NCBI GenBank assembly: GCA_008508345.1
Contig: QNGE01000834.1
Location: forward strand, 1-64,000
Length of the DNA: 64,000 nucleotides
Reading direction: 5' to 3'
From: Paragonimus westermani
Taxonomy: Eukaryota > Platyhelminthes > Trematoda > Plagiorchiida > Troglotrematidae
A model generated the notes under the pieces. The model did not search any database, was not told where the DNA came from, and saw only the letters and a list, made by a program, of their open reading frames with translations. Positions 48,069 to 61,292 of this stretch are shown one piece after another. Positions within the stretch are counted from its first letter, which is position 1. Each line of letters starts with the position of its first letter. Both the position numbers and the translations under genes were made by a program.

Positions 48069-51000
48069 GAATTGCATAAATGCAACCTGTGTTTGGCGGA
48101 CAGTTGCTATGCTCTCCCACCATTACACGAGCAATGTGATCTCAGCCCAGTCCTTGCATTCAACCGAGATTTAGGGTCGCCAGAGCAGCGTATCTGGTTG
48201 TTCATCTCCCTGACCGTAATGGCTATATCAGGATGATTTATCGACCTAAACGAAGCAGCCGTATACTTGACAGCGCCATCGCTACAGTCACTTGGGAAAT
48301 AAGCAGACAATCAAAATATCTCCAAAGATTTTGTATCTGGAGCTGGTCTCGACAGACTCTACCAGACGGACGATACGGGGCCCACTGCTACCGGGAATTT
48401 TTTTTACATAAATACGACTGCGGTTGTTGCTTTGGGGACCACTTCTGTTCTTGCCTGCCGATAGTGGCGGTCGTGGAAACACACGAAATGCACACCCAGT
48501 ACGGAATACACGGTGCACGTGCCGTCAGTTCGATTCTTTGGTCACTGTTCCGAACACATGATCGAGGACGGTCTGTTAGATTGTCTCTTCAATGGTACGA
48601 TCGTTGAAAGTGTTTACGTTGACTCGTGTTCTAGGCTTATCAAAAGACTAGTTGATAGGAACTGAGGCTTTTTCGGGACTATGATTATGATTTGCTGAAA
48701 GTGAAAGTGGAAGTTGTGAGGGATCTTGGAGGTAAATTGAACAAAACATTTGGAGGATAGAGTTTACGGTAGGGGAGGGGTCAGCAGTAGCATGTTTTTG
48801 CCTATCCACCCTGCTGTATGCAGCAGATGGGCTACTCGGTTTACACTGCGGCAGCCAATGCAGTATAGAATTATTAATGTGAATATTCATGGTTGCTTGC
48901 GGGCTGAGATGCTGACAGCACGCTCACACTGAGAGAAAAAAACGATTAGAGTTTTCAACCAAAGCTGTTCTCGGTGTGATATTCTTGTATTCTTACTTGT
49001 ATTTTGACTTCAAAAATGGATACACTGGATTTAAGTTGGAGGGCGACAACGATGTTTATCGTCAAAGTTCAATACTTCTTTTTATCCTATCAGCCACACG
49101 CCAAAAACAAGCCGTTTATATACAAGAATCTCAAATAACGGGGATAGAAGCTAGTCTATCAGTGTCCACTATTCAACTACAAGGCAATCAAACAGCTTGT
49201 ACAGACTGTTTTTTGTAAACAAAATGTTGACGTGTACTGTCTGTTCAACATGACCTCGATTAATTAGAGAAGTTGAGTTGAGAAGATTGTCATTCTAATA
49301 AACAACGATGCAGTATTGGTTTTGCGACTTTGTTACCTGAGTAACGTGATGTTAAAGACGCAGCACTCTATCCTCTCTAAACAGCGTTCACCAGCGATGA
49401 TATATTTGATAAATACTTTCACTCGCTAATTACAAGTTAGATGTACTTTTACTTTCTACCGTTTATTTTAAGGACTGTTGTTTCTACATTGACGTTGGTC
49501 ACATGTTCATGGCTGATGACAGTATGCATCATCGTATGGATGTAGGTTTTTCGACATATCTGGCCTATGCAATCAGATAAGAATAATCTTTGTACGTACA
49601 CTTAACAACAAGATACACAATTTGCAACAATTAAAAAAATGCACAAGTGTAAATTTCCGTTTAATAACAAAACGGAAGCCTCAATCCAAAGTGGATTCCG
49701 TCTACCCAAGTAAAATGCGGCTTCATGATCAACTCATTTGTGCCGTTCAGTCCTGATTCGATGGAGCCAAGAGCAGCTGCAGAAACTCAGACTACTTTAT
49801 GATCCTAGGTGGCAACTATAACTTTGAAGTTAAGGTGACACAAGTAGTAGATGATTAATGGTCCAGACCCACTGGAAGCACACGACGGGTTTCGTGGTTA
49901 TTGCCGCTCGTCAGGCATGTGCATGCGTTAAATCTTGACCATACATTCCACTGTAGGAAAGTAAATGCTGAAATTTGTGGTTGACTCATTTGTGAACCAC
50001 TTGTACCATTTGCCTCATACACAACGGAGTCCAGAGTGTGGTTCCCATTTTTCTTGAGTATTTCCACGCATCGTTTATGCGTGTTACGGATCTAGGAGTA
50101 CAGGTATGCCTGTATGATTTCAAAACAAACTTCCTTACTAGCACGTAACATCTCCAATTTCGGTATATAAGCACGTCCATTTTTGTTCACCTGTCAAGGC
50201 CGCAAACTCCAAAATTTCTCAATCGTTTACTGATTAGTGCTTAGAGATTTTGACTAACAAATTTCCATCGCTATCGACTGATCGCAACTGCCACGGTCCA
50301 ACACATTTTCCCGTCGAGCTAACTTTGTTTACCTTCTGCAACTGGCGAGACCACGTCCTCTCACCCTGCAACAGCCAGTGGATCTCTGTTTTCCATCCCA
50401 CACATTTGTACACTTAATCGTGAGACTCTCTTTGTCTTTGAAACCTAAACAACCTCCTTCAGATATCCTAAACTGACATCGAGACACGCGGAAATAATAT
50501 CGAGACAACTTGCACTGGAAAAAATATAGTTCATACCCGGAATTGTGAATGCGCCACGAACTCCCTGCGGTCGTTTTTTTACCTCCTTTCAGAGACCACT
50601 CATCGGGGTCGTTGAGACCGGCTTTCTACAATACATTAAGTATCAAATTATGTGTATGCCGCCGTCATAAAAAGCTACTGGTCGTCCTCTTTTCCCGTTA
50701 CCTGTTTGGACAGACTTCTCAAGGATCTGTAGATGGCAGTGTGATTTTGTTCGTTTGGTTTCCTCCATATGCTCTAATTCATTTCACTAGAAACGGAAAT
50801 CTGGCCTTTTTCAAACTCATTCACTGCTGTACCTCTTGTTAAGTTAGAATGGCCTGATTTGACTGATTGTGTACACTCCAATTGCAATCTGTCTGTCTGA
50901 CTCCTGTTGTCGATCTACCACTGCGAGCCCAACATGTCGTTGCTTGCATCTTCCCCTATGTTTACAAATTGCACTTGCTCCTATCTATCGTTCGCTCGAC

Positions 51001-51253
51001 TCGGATTTCGTATGTCCTTCTGTTCAGACAAATTGGATGGATCTTGTGATGGGCCTCATGATTTTGCTCATTTTCGGGATTTCGCGAGAATTGAATGATC
51101 CTGAAAGTTGTACAGTATAATGACTAGTAGTTGAGTGGGTACTAGAGCCATGCGTTTTGTGCCTCGTGGTTTTCAAACTACTTGTAAGGTATCGGTTACT
51201 GTAATACTTACTTTACGGAGTTTATGTCCTTTCACACTTAGTAAAATAAACAG
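48069..51253. other. Intergenic DNA, nothing recognised
   Basis: Open frames such as 48233-48607 (+) and 49855-50067 (-) have no recognisable motifs. No repeats found besides those listed. Confidence 0.4.
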
Positions 51254-51460
51254 TCATCATGTCACACAGCGTTACATCAGTGGTTCACTGATGCTTAACT
51301 ACCACGTAACCACGAAGAAGATGAAAACAATCCTAGTATAGGAAGAGAGGGGGGGAAAAAGGAGGGAACGGAAAGGGACCTAATTACTAAAGAGATAGTT
51401 ACTTCTATATTCAAACATTAAACATGAACATGCATACACCTTGCAAACAAATGAGCGGTG
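51254..51460 (-). repeat. CAT-tailed dispersed repeat (family B), copy 4
   Basis: GTCATCATGTCACACAGCG, TACATCAGTGGTTCACTGATGC, AGGAAGAGAGGG, a purine block, TTCTATATTCAAACATTAAACATGAA and ACACCTTGCAAACAAA. This is the most diverged full-length copy, with the CAT tail reduced to two units. Confidence 0.75.
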
Positions 51461-54400
51461 GTGGTTCATTGCCTCAGATTTCAACATATTGCCCTATCTG
51501 TCAAGTACTGTCACTCCCCATTTCCCACTGTGTTGGCGTCACTGACGATCTGAATCGATGTACATCTTTCCGGTTGCGCTTATGGACTGTCGTTCTTATT
51601 CTCAGATGGATCCGACGCTCACGGTCGGTGGTGTTGTGAAAAGAATTCATATAGTAGGTTGTCTCTTGCTACCCTATTCTCCTGTTTAAACTGTTTTTTT
51701 CTACTGTGTACCGATTTCTACTTCCAGTCATAATGCACATCACTGTACTTTTTTTCACATTTCAGCACACCACCATACACCGTGCCTATTTGTGCGCTTT
51801 TTCGGCGTGCGAAACGAATGCTTACTTTTACCTCACCTCTAGGCGTTTCCCGTTTTGAACAATGGCCTCAATTCAATCACTTGCGAGCTCGTTTTCTCTC
51901 TCTCCTGCGAAAAACTGTTTTAGCTTGGTTGTTTATCTTTTTAAAGATCCGTTACTCCCGATATTACCGAATATACATCAAGTTCAAAAATTATTAAGCA
52001 ACGTTGTCAAATCGCCCCACTCCAAATATCCATGCGCTCGTTCGTGGTTTCCGCCACATGTCTCACGATTTTTGACCCATAATTTGGCCTTTTCTCGGAG
52101 TTGCATCTGTTTTTCTTCGGTGACCGCACTCATTTTAAACGAGTACTTGGCAAGCATTCACGTGACGTACGCTTGGTCTTTATCACTCTGCAGTCATTCC
52201 ATATCCCACCTCTGGTTATCATCCTTTTCAAATAATCGGCATCGTGATGCCTAGCTTACTATGTGCACTACAAAAACCATGTCTCTCGAGTTTAGGGTTG
52301 GTTGACATTGTCGTGCCATTTGTTGTGTGTTTGTTGTCTTTGTGATTTCATTTTTCACTTCTTGCTCACTCAGCTCTTGCGCCTATCATTCACGCGTGTC
52401 ATATCTGACCGGTTACTTCTGCTTGTCTTTATCCAGTGTTTCTCATGTTTGTGTATCAATATCTCCGCCTCAGACTCATTACGACTGCCGACGCAGCCTA
52501 TCAAATTTTTTTAACTAATTGGCCATAGGTCAGTTAGTGCGTACCAAATTAATTTTGGATCGATTGTCTCGGACTGGCCATCCTTCTTTATGTGTTCGCG
52601 GTGTTCATGGTGGTATGTGCATTTTCACTAAACTGTTCAAACAAGTTGCTGTAATAGGTTTGTTCACAGCGCTTAAGGTTTCATCATTTGGCGAAGTTGA
52701 ATGAGGCACGCAGTGACTTCCATTCGCAGAGATGAAGAGGTGCAGTTATTTCTGTATGGCGAACTTCACGTAGACTCCTATGTCTACTATCATTTTCTCC
52801 GTAGAGTTCGCCAAAATATCTCGACTCGATGTACTTACTCTCAATAGAAGTCGAGCCTCACAGTGATATGCACTTGCGAAGCTCGCTTGTGTATTTCTTG
52901 TGTGTTCTCACTTTCTTTGGAAGGACCCAGTACATTCGGTTTGTCAGTTTGTTCATTGTTAACTACATCACGGTCGCACTAATTTGAAAGTTAGGCTTCC
53001 AGCTTTCATAGCACATGAAGTTGGCTCTGGGACACGAGTTGCGTTTGAGCCGAGAACCTCTAGACAAAAACACGAGATGTCTGGGATTCTAACCCATGGC
53101 CGCTTGATTGTTGGTTGTGGCGAGATTGGACTGGGGGTATTTCCCGATTAGATTTCTTACACATGCTGTCACAAGCGGAACTGTGGTCATTTGGCGCCAG
53201 CCGATAAAAAAAGTGATCGGCTGTCACGTTGAAGTTCTTAAGGGATGACGAAGAAAGGAGTTCGTTTGAACTTTTAACTCAATTACGCAACCGAATTGTT
53301 TGTCTCAAGTTCGTAAATGAACGGACCAATCAAAACACAACATGTTCGTCGTTCAGTACCAAGCATTAATGTAGGCGCTACACGCTGGCGAATGTCATTT
53401 GAAATTCAGAACCATTTGACTTCATTTGGTCCGGTACTCAGGACATTGACATAGAAAGTGAGGTCTGTTTCTTCCAAGAGGTGCTACTGTTTGCTACAGC
53501 CATTTTATGTGATTTGTTGGTATGTTTGGAAGGCGCGGTCAAACAGTTCTGTAAGTAGCCAGATGTTGATCTCTTAATGTCTAGCGCGGTCGCTTGTTGA
53601 TACTTATAGTAATGAGACTCAGAATTATGAGGATGAAGAAGATTGGTTTTTACATCTCTCCGGTCAAAATCGCTTTTTCGCATTCACGAAGTGAACAGTT
53701 GGCACGTCCTACAAAAACAGTATTGAACTTTGTTTGCTTCCATCCTCCGCCCGCTGAGACATGACGTACAGACTGTAACTTCCAGCCAGGTTTAGAGGAT
53801 CTGAGAGCTCATCACACATTTTAACGATGCTATATCTTGATCATGAGATTAGTCTCTTCTGAATGTAAACCCGTTTTCTGTTGAAAATGGGAACGCTGAA
53901 TTTTTGAAACAACTTACTATGGATAGCTTCAGCCACTTCTACCATGACCCCACTTCCACAGTTAATTATCCACGATGTGCTGACCTGCGAAAGGTTTTGC
54001 TAAATGTGCCTCGCATGTATCTGGTCTAGCCTTACTCGTTTATGAGCATATAGGGTTCTGATTGTCGGATCACCTTAGGTGTCTCCTTCGTCGCTGACTT
54101 TTTAGCTTTCTTGCGTTATCAAAGTTGGTTTGGATATCTCTTGTTAACTTCCTAATCGCTTACACGGAACTGGTCGGCGGATTAGCGTACTCTAATCAGC
54201 TGCCTCAGCGAGTTGGATCATGCACTAACCAAAACCGGCACACCTAGCCTGGTCAGTATCGATTTAGCCTTCCGAGATCAAACTCTTGTTCACACGTTAT
54301 TTTGCGGTACCTTTCTTCTCGTTGGATCGATTGGTTGTGTGCTTAATTTTCAGCGGATTGCCAACGCAATTCTGGACTTGCTGACCTCGGTCATACTGTA

Positions 54401-55183
54401 AGTGTGTGAGTCATCGACTTTAATGCATAATAGTTTCGCATTGTGTCAGTCGGCAGACGACGCACCACACAACATCAGCGGTACCATTTGTAGCACAAAG
54501 CGGTAATGTGGAGTTTCAAAGGTTGACGAACTGTGACGTTACGGCATTGACTTTAGGAGTGTACTGGGACATTCTCTCTGAAATGCTTGATACTGGAAGT
54601 CGAATTTAATTGTCTTGGTTTCCACTTTAATGTAAAGCGGTTTCCTTACGGTTCCCGAATTTAATAAAGTAATGTCTTTGCCACGTAATCTCAAACCTGC
54701 CACTAAACCATTATGTCGTTCGTTACTTGTTAAGCACCGAAACGTTCGCCGCACCAGATGGCTGCTTTCAGTTGATAATTTGACGGTCAACGTGGATTGT
54801 AAATACAAGCAACCACCTTGCACACGAACTGAACCTTATGAATACGCAAGTAGCAACAGTTGAAGGTCAATGTCGAATTGGTGAGTAACATAGCTTAGCC
54901 TCAGTATTATTTCCGTTTTTTGGCAGTCGAGCGGACATCACATCTCCGGTATGCAATAATGGAGTGCCATGTTTTGTGCAGCTTAGTTGCATCTGCGAGG
55001 TGTGTAAGTCAGTTGAATCACTTAGGCGGTCGCAGTAGACTTAAGCTGTAACTTCAACCGTCATAATAAATCTGAGCATGATGAACATTTATATCCACCG
55101 CAATGCATATACTGGTACCTTGTCATCGGATGAATTTTGCTCTATCTGACTGCTGCCAGGACTACCCTCGGAAAGACAAGCGG
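51461..55183. other. Intergenic DNA, nothing recognised
   Basis: The longest frame, 51862-52254 (+), has skewed Ser/Leu/Phe composition typical of non-coding reading. No element signatures seen. Confidence 0.4.
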
Positions 55184-55388
55184 CTAAGACAGCAACACAT
55201 CAGTGGTTCATACTAATCCTTAACTGCCACACAAATAAAGAAGAAGCAAACCGGATATAAGAAGAGAAGGAAAAAAGAAAGTGACGGAAAGGAACCTAAC
55301 TACCGAAAGTAACTACGTCTATATTCAAATGTTTAACATCAAGGTGCCTACACCTTGCAAACAAACAACCGAGCTGCAAGTGAGAGTG
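55184..55388 (-). repeat. CAT-tailed dispersed repeat (family B), copy 5
   Basis: AAGACAGCAACACATCAGTGG through AGAAGAGAAGG, AACTACGTCTATATTCAAATG, AAGGTGCCTACACCTTGC and ACCGAGCTGCAAGTGAGAGT. The CAT tail is absent here. It is followed, about 60 bp away, by a SINE family A copy in the same orientation, suggesting the two are parts of one longer element. Confidence 0.85.
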
Positions 55389-55449
55389 AGGTGTTATCAG
55401 CAAGACAGCTTCCTTACGGCTTTCACTGCCTTGTGTCATTAAATGTGTT

Positions 55450-55708
55450 TTTAGATTACCGATGAATAGTCGGGGATTCGGTTTATTTTCAAGTTGACCA
55501 TCACTCACATTTGATCGCAGCCTTCGCATCCAGATAGACTTTCCAGCCAGCTTCTTTCGAAAGAAGTACTAGACTCGAGTTTTGCTCTCATTAGAGGTCG
55601 TCAGTAGTGCATATCCTTGTCACGACCGGGATTTGAACTCCGGCCATTCCTATCATGAGGCAACCGTGTTGACCACTGCGTCATTGACCTCACATTAGGC
55701 ACGACCAA
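55450..55708 (-). repeat. tRNA-derived SINE (family A), copy 1
   Basis: On the - strand the head reads GCAGTGGTCAACACGGTTGCC (A-box region) and GGCCGGAGTTCAAATCCCGGTC, a TpsiC-arm-like hairpin with a B box (+ coordinates 55629-55641). The body follows: CAAGGATATGCACTACTGAC, CGAGTCTAGTACTTC, AAGCTGGCTGGAAAGTCTA, GCTGCGATCAAATGTGAGTG and TCAACTTGAAAATAAACC. Internal pol III promoter boxes plus three other copies support a SINE. Confidence 0.8.
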
Positions 55709-55880
55709 ATTATCGAACCTGAACGCTCAACCACTCTCGCTTGTGAGTAATGTTCAGGTTGCCTGATCGTCTCGAGAGGAGACGTAGTAACTGTCCTGTG
55801 AACTCCAATCGATAACCCTGCGATTAGGACATCCGAGACAGGTCGAGATCGCTGAACTCATTAAACCTGCAAGGTGGTAT

Positions 55881-56000
55881 TTTAGATTACTGATGAGTAG
55901 TCGGAGATTTGGTTTATTTTCAAGTTGACTATCACTCACATTTGATCGTGGCGTTCGCATTCAGATAGACTTCCCAGGCAGCCTCTTTCGAAGTAGTAAT
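55881..56000 (-). repeat. SINE family A, copy 2, head missing
   Basis: Body only. On the + strand it reads AGATTACTGATGAGTAGTCGG, TTTATTTTCAAGTTGAC, TCACTCACATTTGATCGTGG and CAGATAGACTTCCCAGGCAGCC. The tRNA-like head is absent, and the sequence runs straight into the head of the oppositely oriented copy 3. Confidence 0.8.
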
Positions 56001-56003
56001 TCG

Positions 56004-56203
56004 GTCCTGCCTAATGTGAGATCACTGGTCAAGAAAGCGTGGCCGGAGTTCGAATTCCGGCCGTGGCAAAGATATGCACTACTGACGAGCTCTAATGGGA
56101 GTGGAACTCGAGTCTAGTACTTCTTTTCGAAATAGGCTGGCTGAAAAGTCTAAATGAATGCGAACGCTGCGATCAAATTTGAGTGATGTTCAACTTGAAA
56201 ATG
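56004..56203 (+). repeat. SINE family A, copy 3
   Basis: TCCTGCCTAATGTGAG, then GGCCGGAGTTCGAATTCCGGCC (56041-56062), a perfect hairpin around the B box, then GGCAAAGATATGCACTACTGACGAG, ACTCGAGTCTAGTACTTC, GGCTGGCTGAAAAGTCTA and CTGCGATCAAATTTGAGTG. Ends at CAACTTGAAAATG, earlier than copy 1. It is head-to-head with copy 2. Confidence 0.8.
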
Positions 56204-58513
56204 TGTTGTTCATTGGTGGAACCAAGCTCCAAATCGTCAGAAAAGCTCGAGTTCGTCCGCTGATATTCTTTCGTTAAGGTTCTAGCGTTTGGTTTATTCT
56301 CCGGCTTTTCTATTTTCGAACGAAGTTCCCGGGATGTTCTGCCCACGTTTCCTTGCTAACTGGTTGCTTGTGATCACTACTATCGAGACTTGTGTCGCGT
56401 GAGCTGTCATCTTCTACATCGGGTTCTTTCGGACTATCGGCGCCACACAGTTGTGTCGATCGAAATGGCTTCAGCATACACAGAGGTGATGGAACAGTGC
56501 TGTATCAGGGCATTGTTATAATCGGTCGTAAGCTGGGAGATATGTTTACTAAGTTCATCCGTGTTAAACTACGGTTGGGGAGTATCTACAACTGCTAACT
56601 TGAAGTGTGTGTGTGTGAACTTAAACTACTCTTCTCAGAATCGGCTGCTCATTTATGGCGTTCGGCTTCTCTCTCCTATTCGACATATTCACCCAAAAGG
56701 AACCTAGTTAAAAACAAGAATGCTTACTTTTTTGCAAACCTTACTACTTTCTAGGCTCCGTGCGCAATACACCCTTCATTAAATGTCATGTGTATTGGTG
56801 TAGGCAACCGTTGGGCTTGCAAACTGACATGACAACTATCAAAGTCTAACTGTTTTGGTCAACTATTGGTGTTTTTGATTAATCATCAATCGAATGCAGT
56901 CACGAACGAGAATTCAGGTTGGTTAGTTCGGGTCGAGAAGACCGTGGACACAAAGCCGGGTGGTCACAATGTTGGGAAACTAGTAAAAAAATGCTACAAG
57001 TGGTAGGAAAAATTTAGTCAACTTGGAGGAGGGAAAACAAGAACACAAAAATTGCAGTCGCTTTGAGCGTTCGTTTACTGCCAGCATCTAGTCGTCAGTG
57101 ACGTGACAACAAGTTCGATACCAAAGAAGTCAGCGTATGTATAAATGGCGTGGAGTGGTCGATTAGCGTCATTACCTGTCGGCTCTTGCATTTTATCATG
57201 GAGGTTTTTCATGCAGAAGTACTGTACTTCGTATGTCATTCGCACCTCGGTGTTAGCTGAATAATGCACAGTGTGTGATTCGCGACTGGTAATTTCGCAG
57301 CAGTGCGGACATGTGCTCGTCGATCGCCATTTGTTCCATTTTCCCATCATGGATACAGCAGAAGCACCGGCCATTCCTGTGAACTTGCTCCTTTCCAATC
57401 AAAATTCCGTTCAACAATACTTGGTAGTGTACTGTGCTTTCATCACAATTACAGCTACTTTCCATAGAATATCTTGCCGTCAAGTTTTACTGCCTGTCGG
57501 TCCGCTCACCAACGGCGATGTACGAAACGGTCGTGGATTCACCGAATGACAAACGTGAACGAGTACTGCATTGTTTTCGGCATTTTAACAATCATCTGCT
57601 ATGCTAGAATGGTCCCCAGCACTATTCACCGCAGTTGTTTCAAGTGATTTTGGCTATTGTGCAGTCTTTTCCCTTCGTTGTCGGCTTCAATGGTTTTGCG
57701 TAATCCCTCGTTTATTCATTTGGTTGCTGTTGGGACGCACCGACCTGAACTCAGTTGGTTCGCCTGTCCCGCTGAAAAATATACTTCACGTTTCTTCCTA
57801 GCTGCGCCAATGGTCTGATTGCTTTGAGGCGTTCGCTAATAGCAATCCTGCTGTGGTAGCGCCAGAGATTTTTGAAACCTCTTCACGGTTTTCTTGATTC
57901 CGGCCTCTTATTCACCCTCTAATTGAATGAAAATCAAAACTAAAGCGTTCGTTACGTCCGTTCCAGTCGTGAATAGTACGGGTACTGCAAGAAAAGTACG
58001 AATGGAAGTCCAGCACGTAAACCCCGAAGTCACAGGATTCTTTAAAGGAGTTTACCAAGTCTATTTATGTATATAGATATACACAGCACTTTTATACTCC
58101 TCGCGTAAGCACGACTATTCAATAAATTGTCCTTACGTTTCTTACATTTTACCGACTGCATTGTTTTTCACACCTTTCAGTGAAAAGGCACTAGAGAGTG
58201 CGTGAATTTTCGTAAAACTGAAGGACCCGCCACAATTGAACTGATTGACAAAGCATGCCTAACGTTTCCATTATTCCCATAATTTGGACGGTATCTAGAC
58301 TTTCCAAGGCACTTCTCGGGATTTCCTGATAACGCACTCTCAACACATCTGGAAAATCGAAGGTCTGGCGTTTCATGAGATTAATGCAATATTTTCGAAG
58401 TTTTCCATCGGTATCATGCGTAATGAATTCATTTTTCCACAGCTGAGCTTACCATGTGATGTCTTATGAGGGCGACAGAATTGTTGGATGGACTCCCAAT
58501 AAGACGGCTGGTA
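56204..58513. other. Intergenic DNA, nothing recognised
   Basis: Open frames on both strands at 57075-57549 overlap each other and carry no recognisable domain. No repeats found. Confidence 0.4.
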
Positions 58514-59780
58514 CTAGGTCACTTTGTGACGTGATACATTCTCGCAAAACCCGCTCCAATGCTTATGGCAATTACTGTTTTCAGTGAGGGACTCAAAATG
58601 GTTTAGAGAAATAGTATTCGTTATGTCTACAGCAGCGCTTTTTGGATTCTGCTTCGGTTTATCGCTACTTGTAAACTGAGGTACGTTCTTGTCAGTCTCA
58701 CTCCGACTGTTATTGCGTGGTCGCAGAATCTTCAAGAAATTTCTGGACCGATCAGCTACCAGCACGCGTCAAACAAAATCTGAAAACTAATGATTTTTAG
58801 CTTGGATGCTTAGAAAGGCATGACCTTAGCTGAAGTCCTAAGCTGTAAACCTAGTACACTCAATAACTCTGACGAAATCAAAACGAATTGTACGGCGAAA
58901 TCAACACTGCAGGAAAAAATCTGGTGATTTGAGGTCAGCTTAATTTACCAAGCTCGGAAATGGTTGGACTTGTTCCTTTTCCCCTAGGACGATAAGGCGA
59001 TAGAAAGGAAAAGTGAATCTAGTTCGTGGATCATAGTATATCGTTTGTTACAAAATAAGGACCTCGGCCTCTGAAATTGGGAACATTGTTTAGTGGGCTT
59101 GCCTATTCTACTGTGATGGATGTGTGCAGGCTCATATAAATGCACAATTCACTATGAGCCGTTAATGACTGCGTCCCGCCTTATCCGCTCGGTTATTTGC
59201 CTGCAAAAATAAGTAGACTAATGTGTTCGTGACGTGGTTCCCTCCGATCGATTGTTGAGCGCAATGTGGTCTGGATGGTTTTTTGTCTCCTCTGGAAAGC
59301 TTGGTTGGCACACGTGAACGTTCGAACAATGGATTGCAAACGGTGCCATCAGGTGACTGTTGGTCCGTCAAAGCATTTGAGCTTTATAACTACTTATGTG
59401 GCGATAATCACTCACCGAAATAAACGAGGCAGTAGGAACCTGGTGATATTGCCATAGGTAATTTTTCACACCAGACAAACACTGACAATATCCGGATGGT
59501 TTTATTTCCATAAAGTGTTCGGAATGTCAGGTATTTTTGCAGTCTTAAGGCCTGTGAGATTTGGCTGATTCTTGTTTGAAACAGTTGATTCCCTACACAA
59601 ATTTGAACATGGTTGACGGCATCCGATTCGGATTAGCTTGTCACTGACCGAAGCAAAAGGACGCCTGCGCTTATCCATCACTGCAACTGGCTTGCGCTGC
59701 ACCAATTGCAGTTCCACCAACACACCACATCCAGTGTAAACCCGAAGGAATAAGACCGGGAGGTGTGCCAGTGGGGCCAT
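58514..59780 (-). mobile_element. Ty3/gypsy relic, RNase H and integrase fragments
   Basis: On the - strand, about 59676-59750 reads FTLDV in one frame and VGGTAIGAAQ in another, matching the FxLDxDASxxGIGAVLxQ start of Ty3/gypsy RNase H; RRRPFASVSDKL follows (cf. RPIAFASRxL). About 0.9 kb further on, VPQFTSSDKPKQ ... AAVDITNTISLNH (58600-58700) resembles the integrase core (DNGxQFTSxxF ... GVDHxxTAPYHPxSNG). Order and spacing fit one element. Heavily frameshifted. Confidence 0.5.
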
Positions 59781-60830
59781 TGTGTCCAGCCGGCCAATGC
59801 TGATTAGCCAGTTGATTGCCTAATAAGGAAGGGAAACTCTTATCTCTCGGAAACTAAACAGAGAGAGGCTGCAATGACGAGATCTAAACTAGGAAGAAGG
59901 ATTTTTGAAGTGTAATACAAGAAGCGTTGCAGTATAGGAGTGCAGGTTAGTGCAACCTAAACAAGATAGGGATGAAAAGCAAATTCCTCACTGAACTATG
60001 AAACGCCAGGCAGACCATTCATCATACAATACATCAACAAAGCCGAAGAAAAGAATGGGTAGAAGTCCACAGACACTCACGCATCTGCTTTTTGTCTGGC
60101 TGCTCCCCTTCGGCCAATCTGACAAGGTTGAACCCGCAATGACCGAAGTCACAGTCAGCGCAGCCCTCAGGATCTAAACAGCACGCAAGCCTGACCACCA
60201 CGCCAAGGTAGCAGAAATTTGAACATAGCAGTAAGAGGGCGGACATTGGTAGATGCTAACATTTCGTATTGCCTCTTCAGTATCAAATAACAATAACCCG
60301 GAGCATATATAAAAGACACAGATGGGATGGGGGGGTGAAGAAGAAAGTAGCAAATAGGGTGGAGAACGACAGGACAGAGTTATTAGATCCATGGGAATGT
60401 AAGACTTACATAATAATTGCTTTTTGTACACAACGCTGGCTTGAGGCGACTCATGATTTTTTGTTAACCATGGCTCCAATACGAAATTCGTTCCTTATGT
60501 GCTCTACTTGGCGAACTGCAGTTGTAGACGCATTCCGACAAGTGAGTGTGGTGAGTTTAGGAGTTACGAACGCTGGTGCGTCGTCCCTCTTATGCTGAGA
60601 GTTCACATCGCTTTCTGGAGTGATTTGTCAAACCATCCATCAGCTGGGAGCAGTCATTTGGTCAACAGGCAAACAGAATCTGCTGATCGTATTTGTTAAA
60701 CCGATCCTAGAAAGCAGGGGGCTATTCGTTTACGTCGCAACTAGTAACTTAATGGAATTAGCCACACACCTAAGTTGTGTTAGTCTACTTTTCCTTATCA
60801 GCAAGAGTGCAGGGAAATCAGTTCTCACAA

Positions 60831-61292
60831 TCAGGGCACAGCCATCAATTGATCAGAGGTTACTGTACCGTGGCTTTCAATTGAATCTGCTGTGGGCAAA
60901 ATCAACAAGCATGTTAGTGGTTTTGCACGTTGACGTGCGCAACCTGCACGTCCCACTGATGCAAGTGATTGCGTGCTTCTGAAACCGGTGGCCGATACCT
61001 TCATATTGAAACGGGCGATAGGTATATCAGCAACAGAGGCCGATAAAGTGACCGCCTGGAATTGGCAAAACATTCCCACTGAATTATCAAAAATAAGGAA
61101 CGCCAGTCCTAACAACCTGTTGCAATTGCCACCTGAAACGTTGCCATGATACGTGTGCTCTCTGGCTTGCGCCCGCAAGTTCTTCAACAGAAGGTCTCGG
61201 TTAGCATAGGTTGTTAAGTGTACTCTTTCAGCACCGCCAGTATGACTCACAATGCAGGTGATCAATAACTGTACTGTACTCTGCTGAGGCAA
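60831..61292 (-). other. 153-codon open frame, possibly the upstream part of the Ty3/gypsy relic
   Basis: Longest uninterrupted - strand frame in this part. A stretch LTCLLILPTADSIESHGT vaguely resembles the flap region of retroelement proteases (LxAANGxxIxxxG), and it lies about 1 kb upstream of the RNase H fragment, where protease would be expected. No DTGA active site is seen, so the assignment is tentative. Confidence 0.3.

Noticed and set aside
48233..48607. 124-codon + strand open frame
   Set aside because: No recognisable domain; its composition does not suggest coding.
51862..52254. 130-codon + strand open frame
   Set aside because: No motif, no splice context and a low-complexity Ser/Leu/Phe-rich composition; probably chance.
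53060..53130. Possible tRNA-like B box (GGGTTAGAATCCC on the - strand)
   Set aside because: A single weak match with no A box at the right distance and no second copy.
60174..60598. Overlapping open frames on both strands
   Set aside because: Opposing frames with no motifs; not supported as genes.
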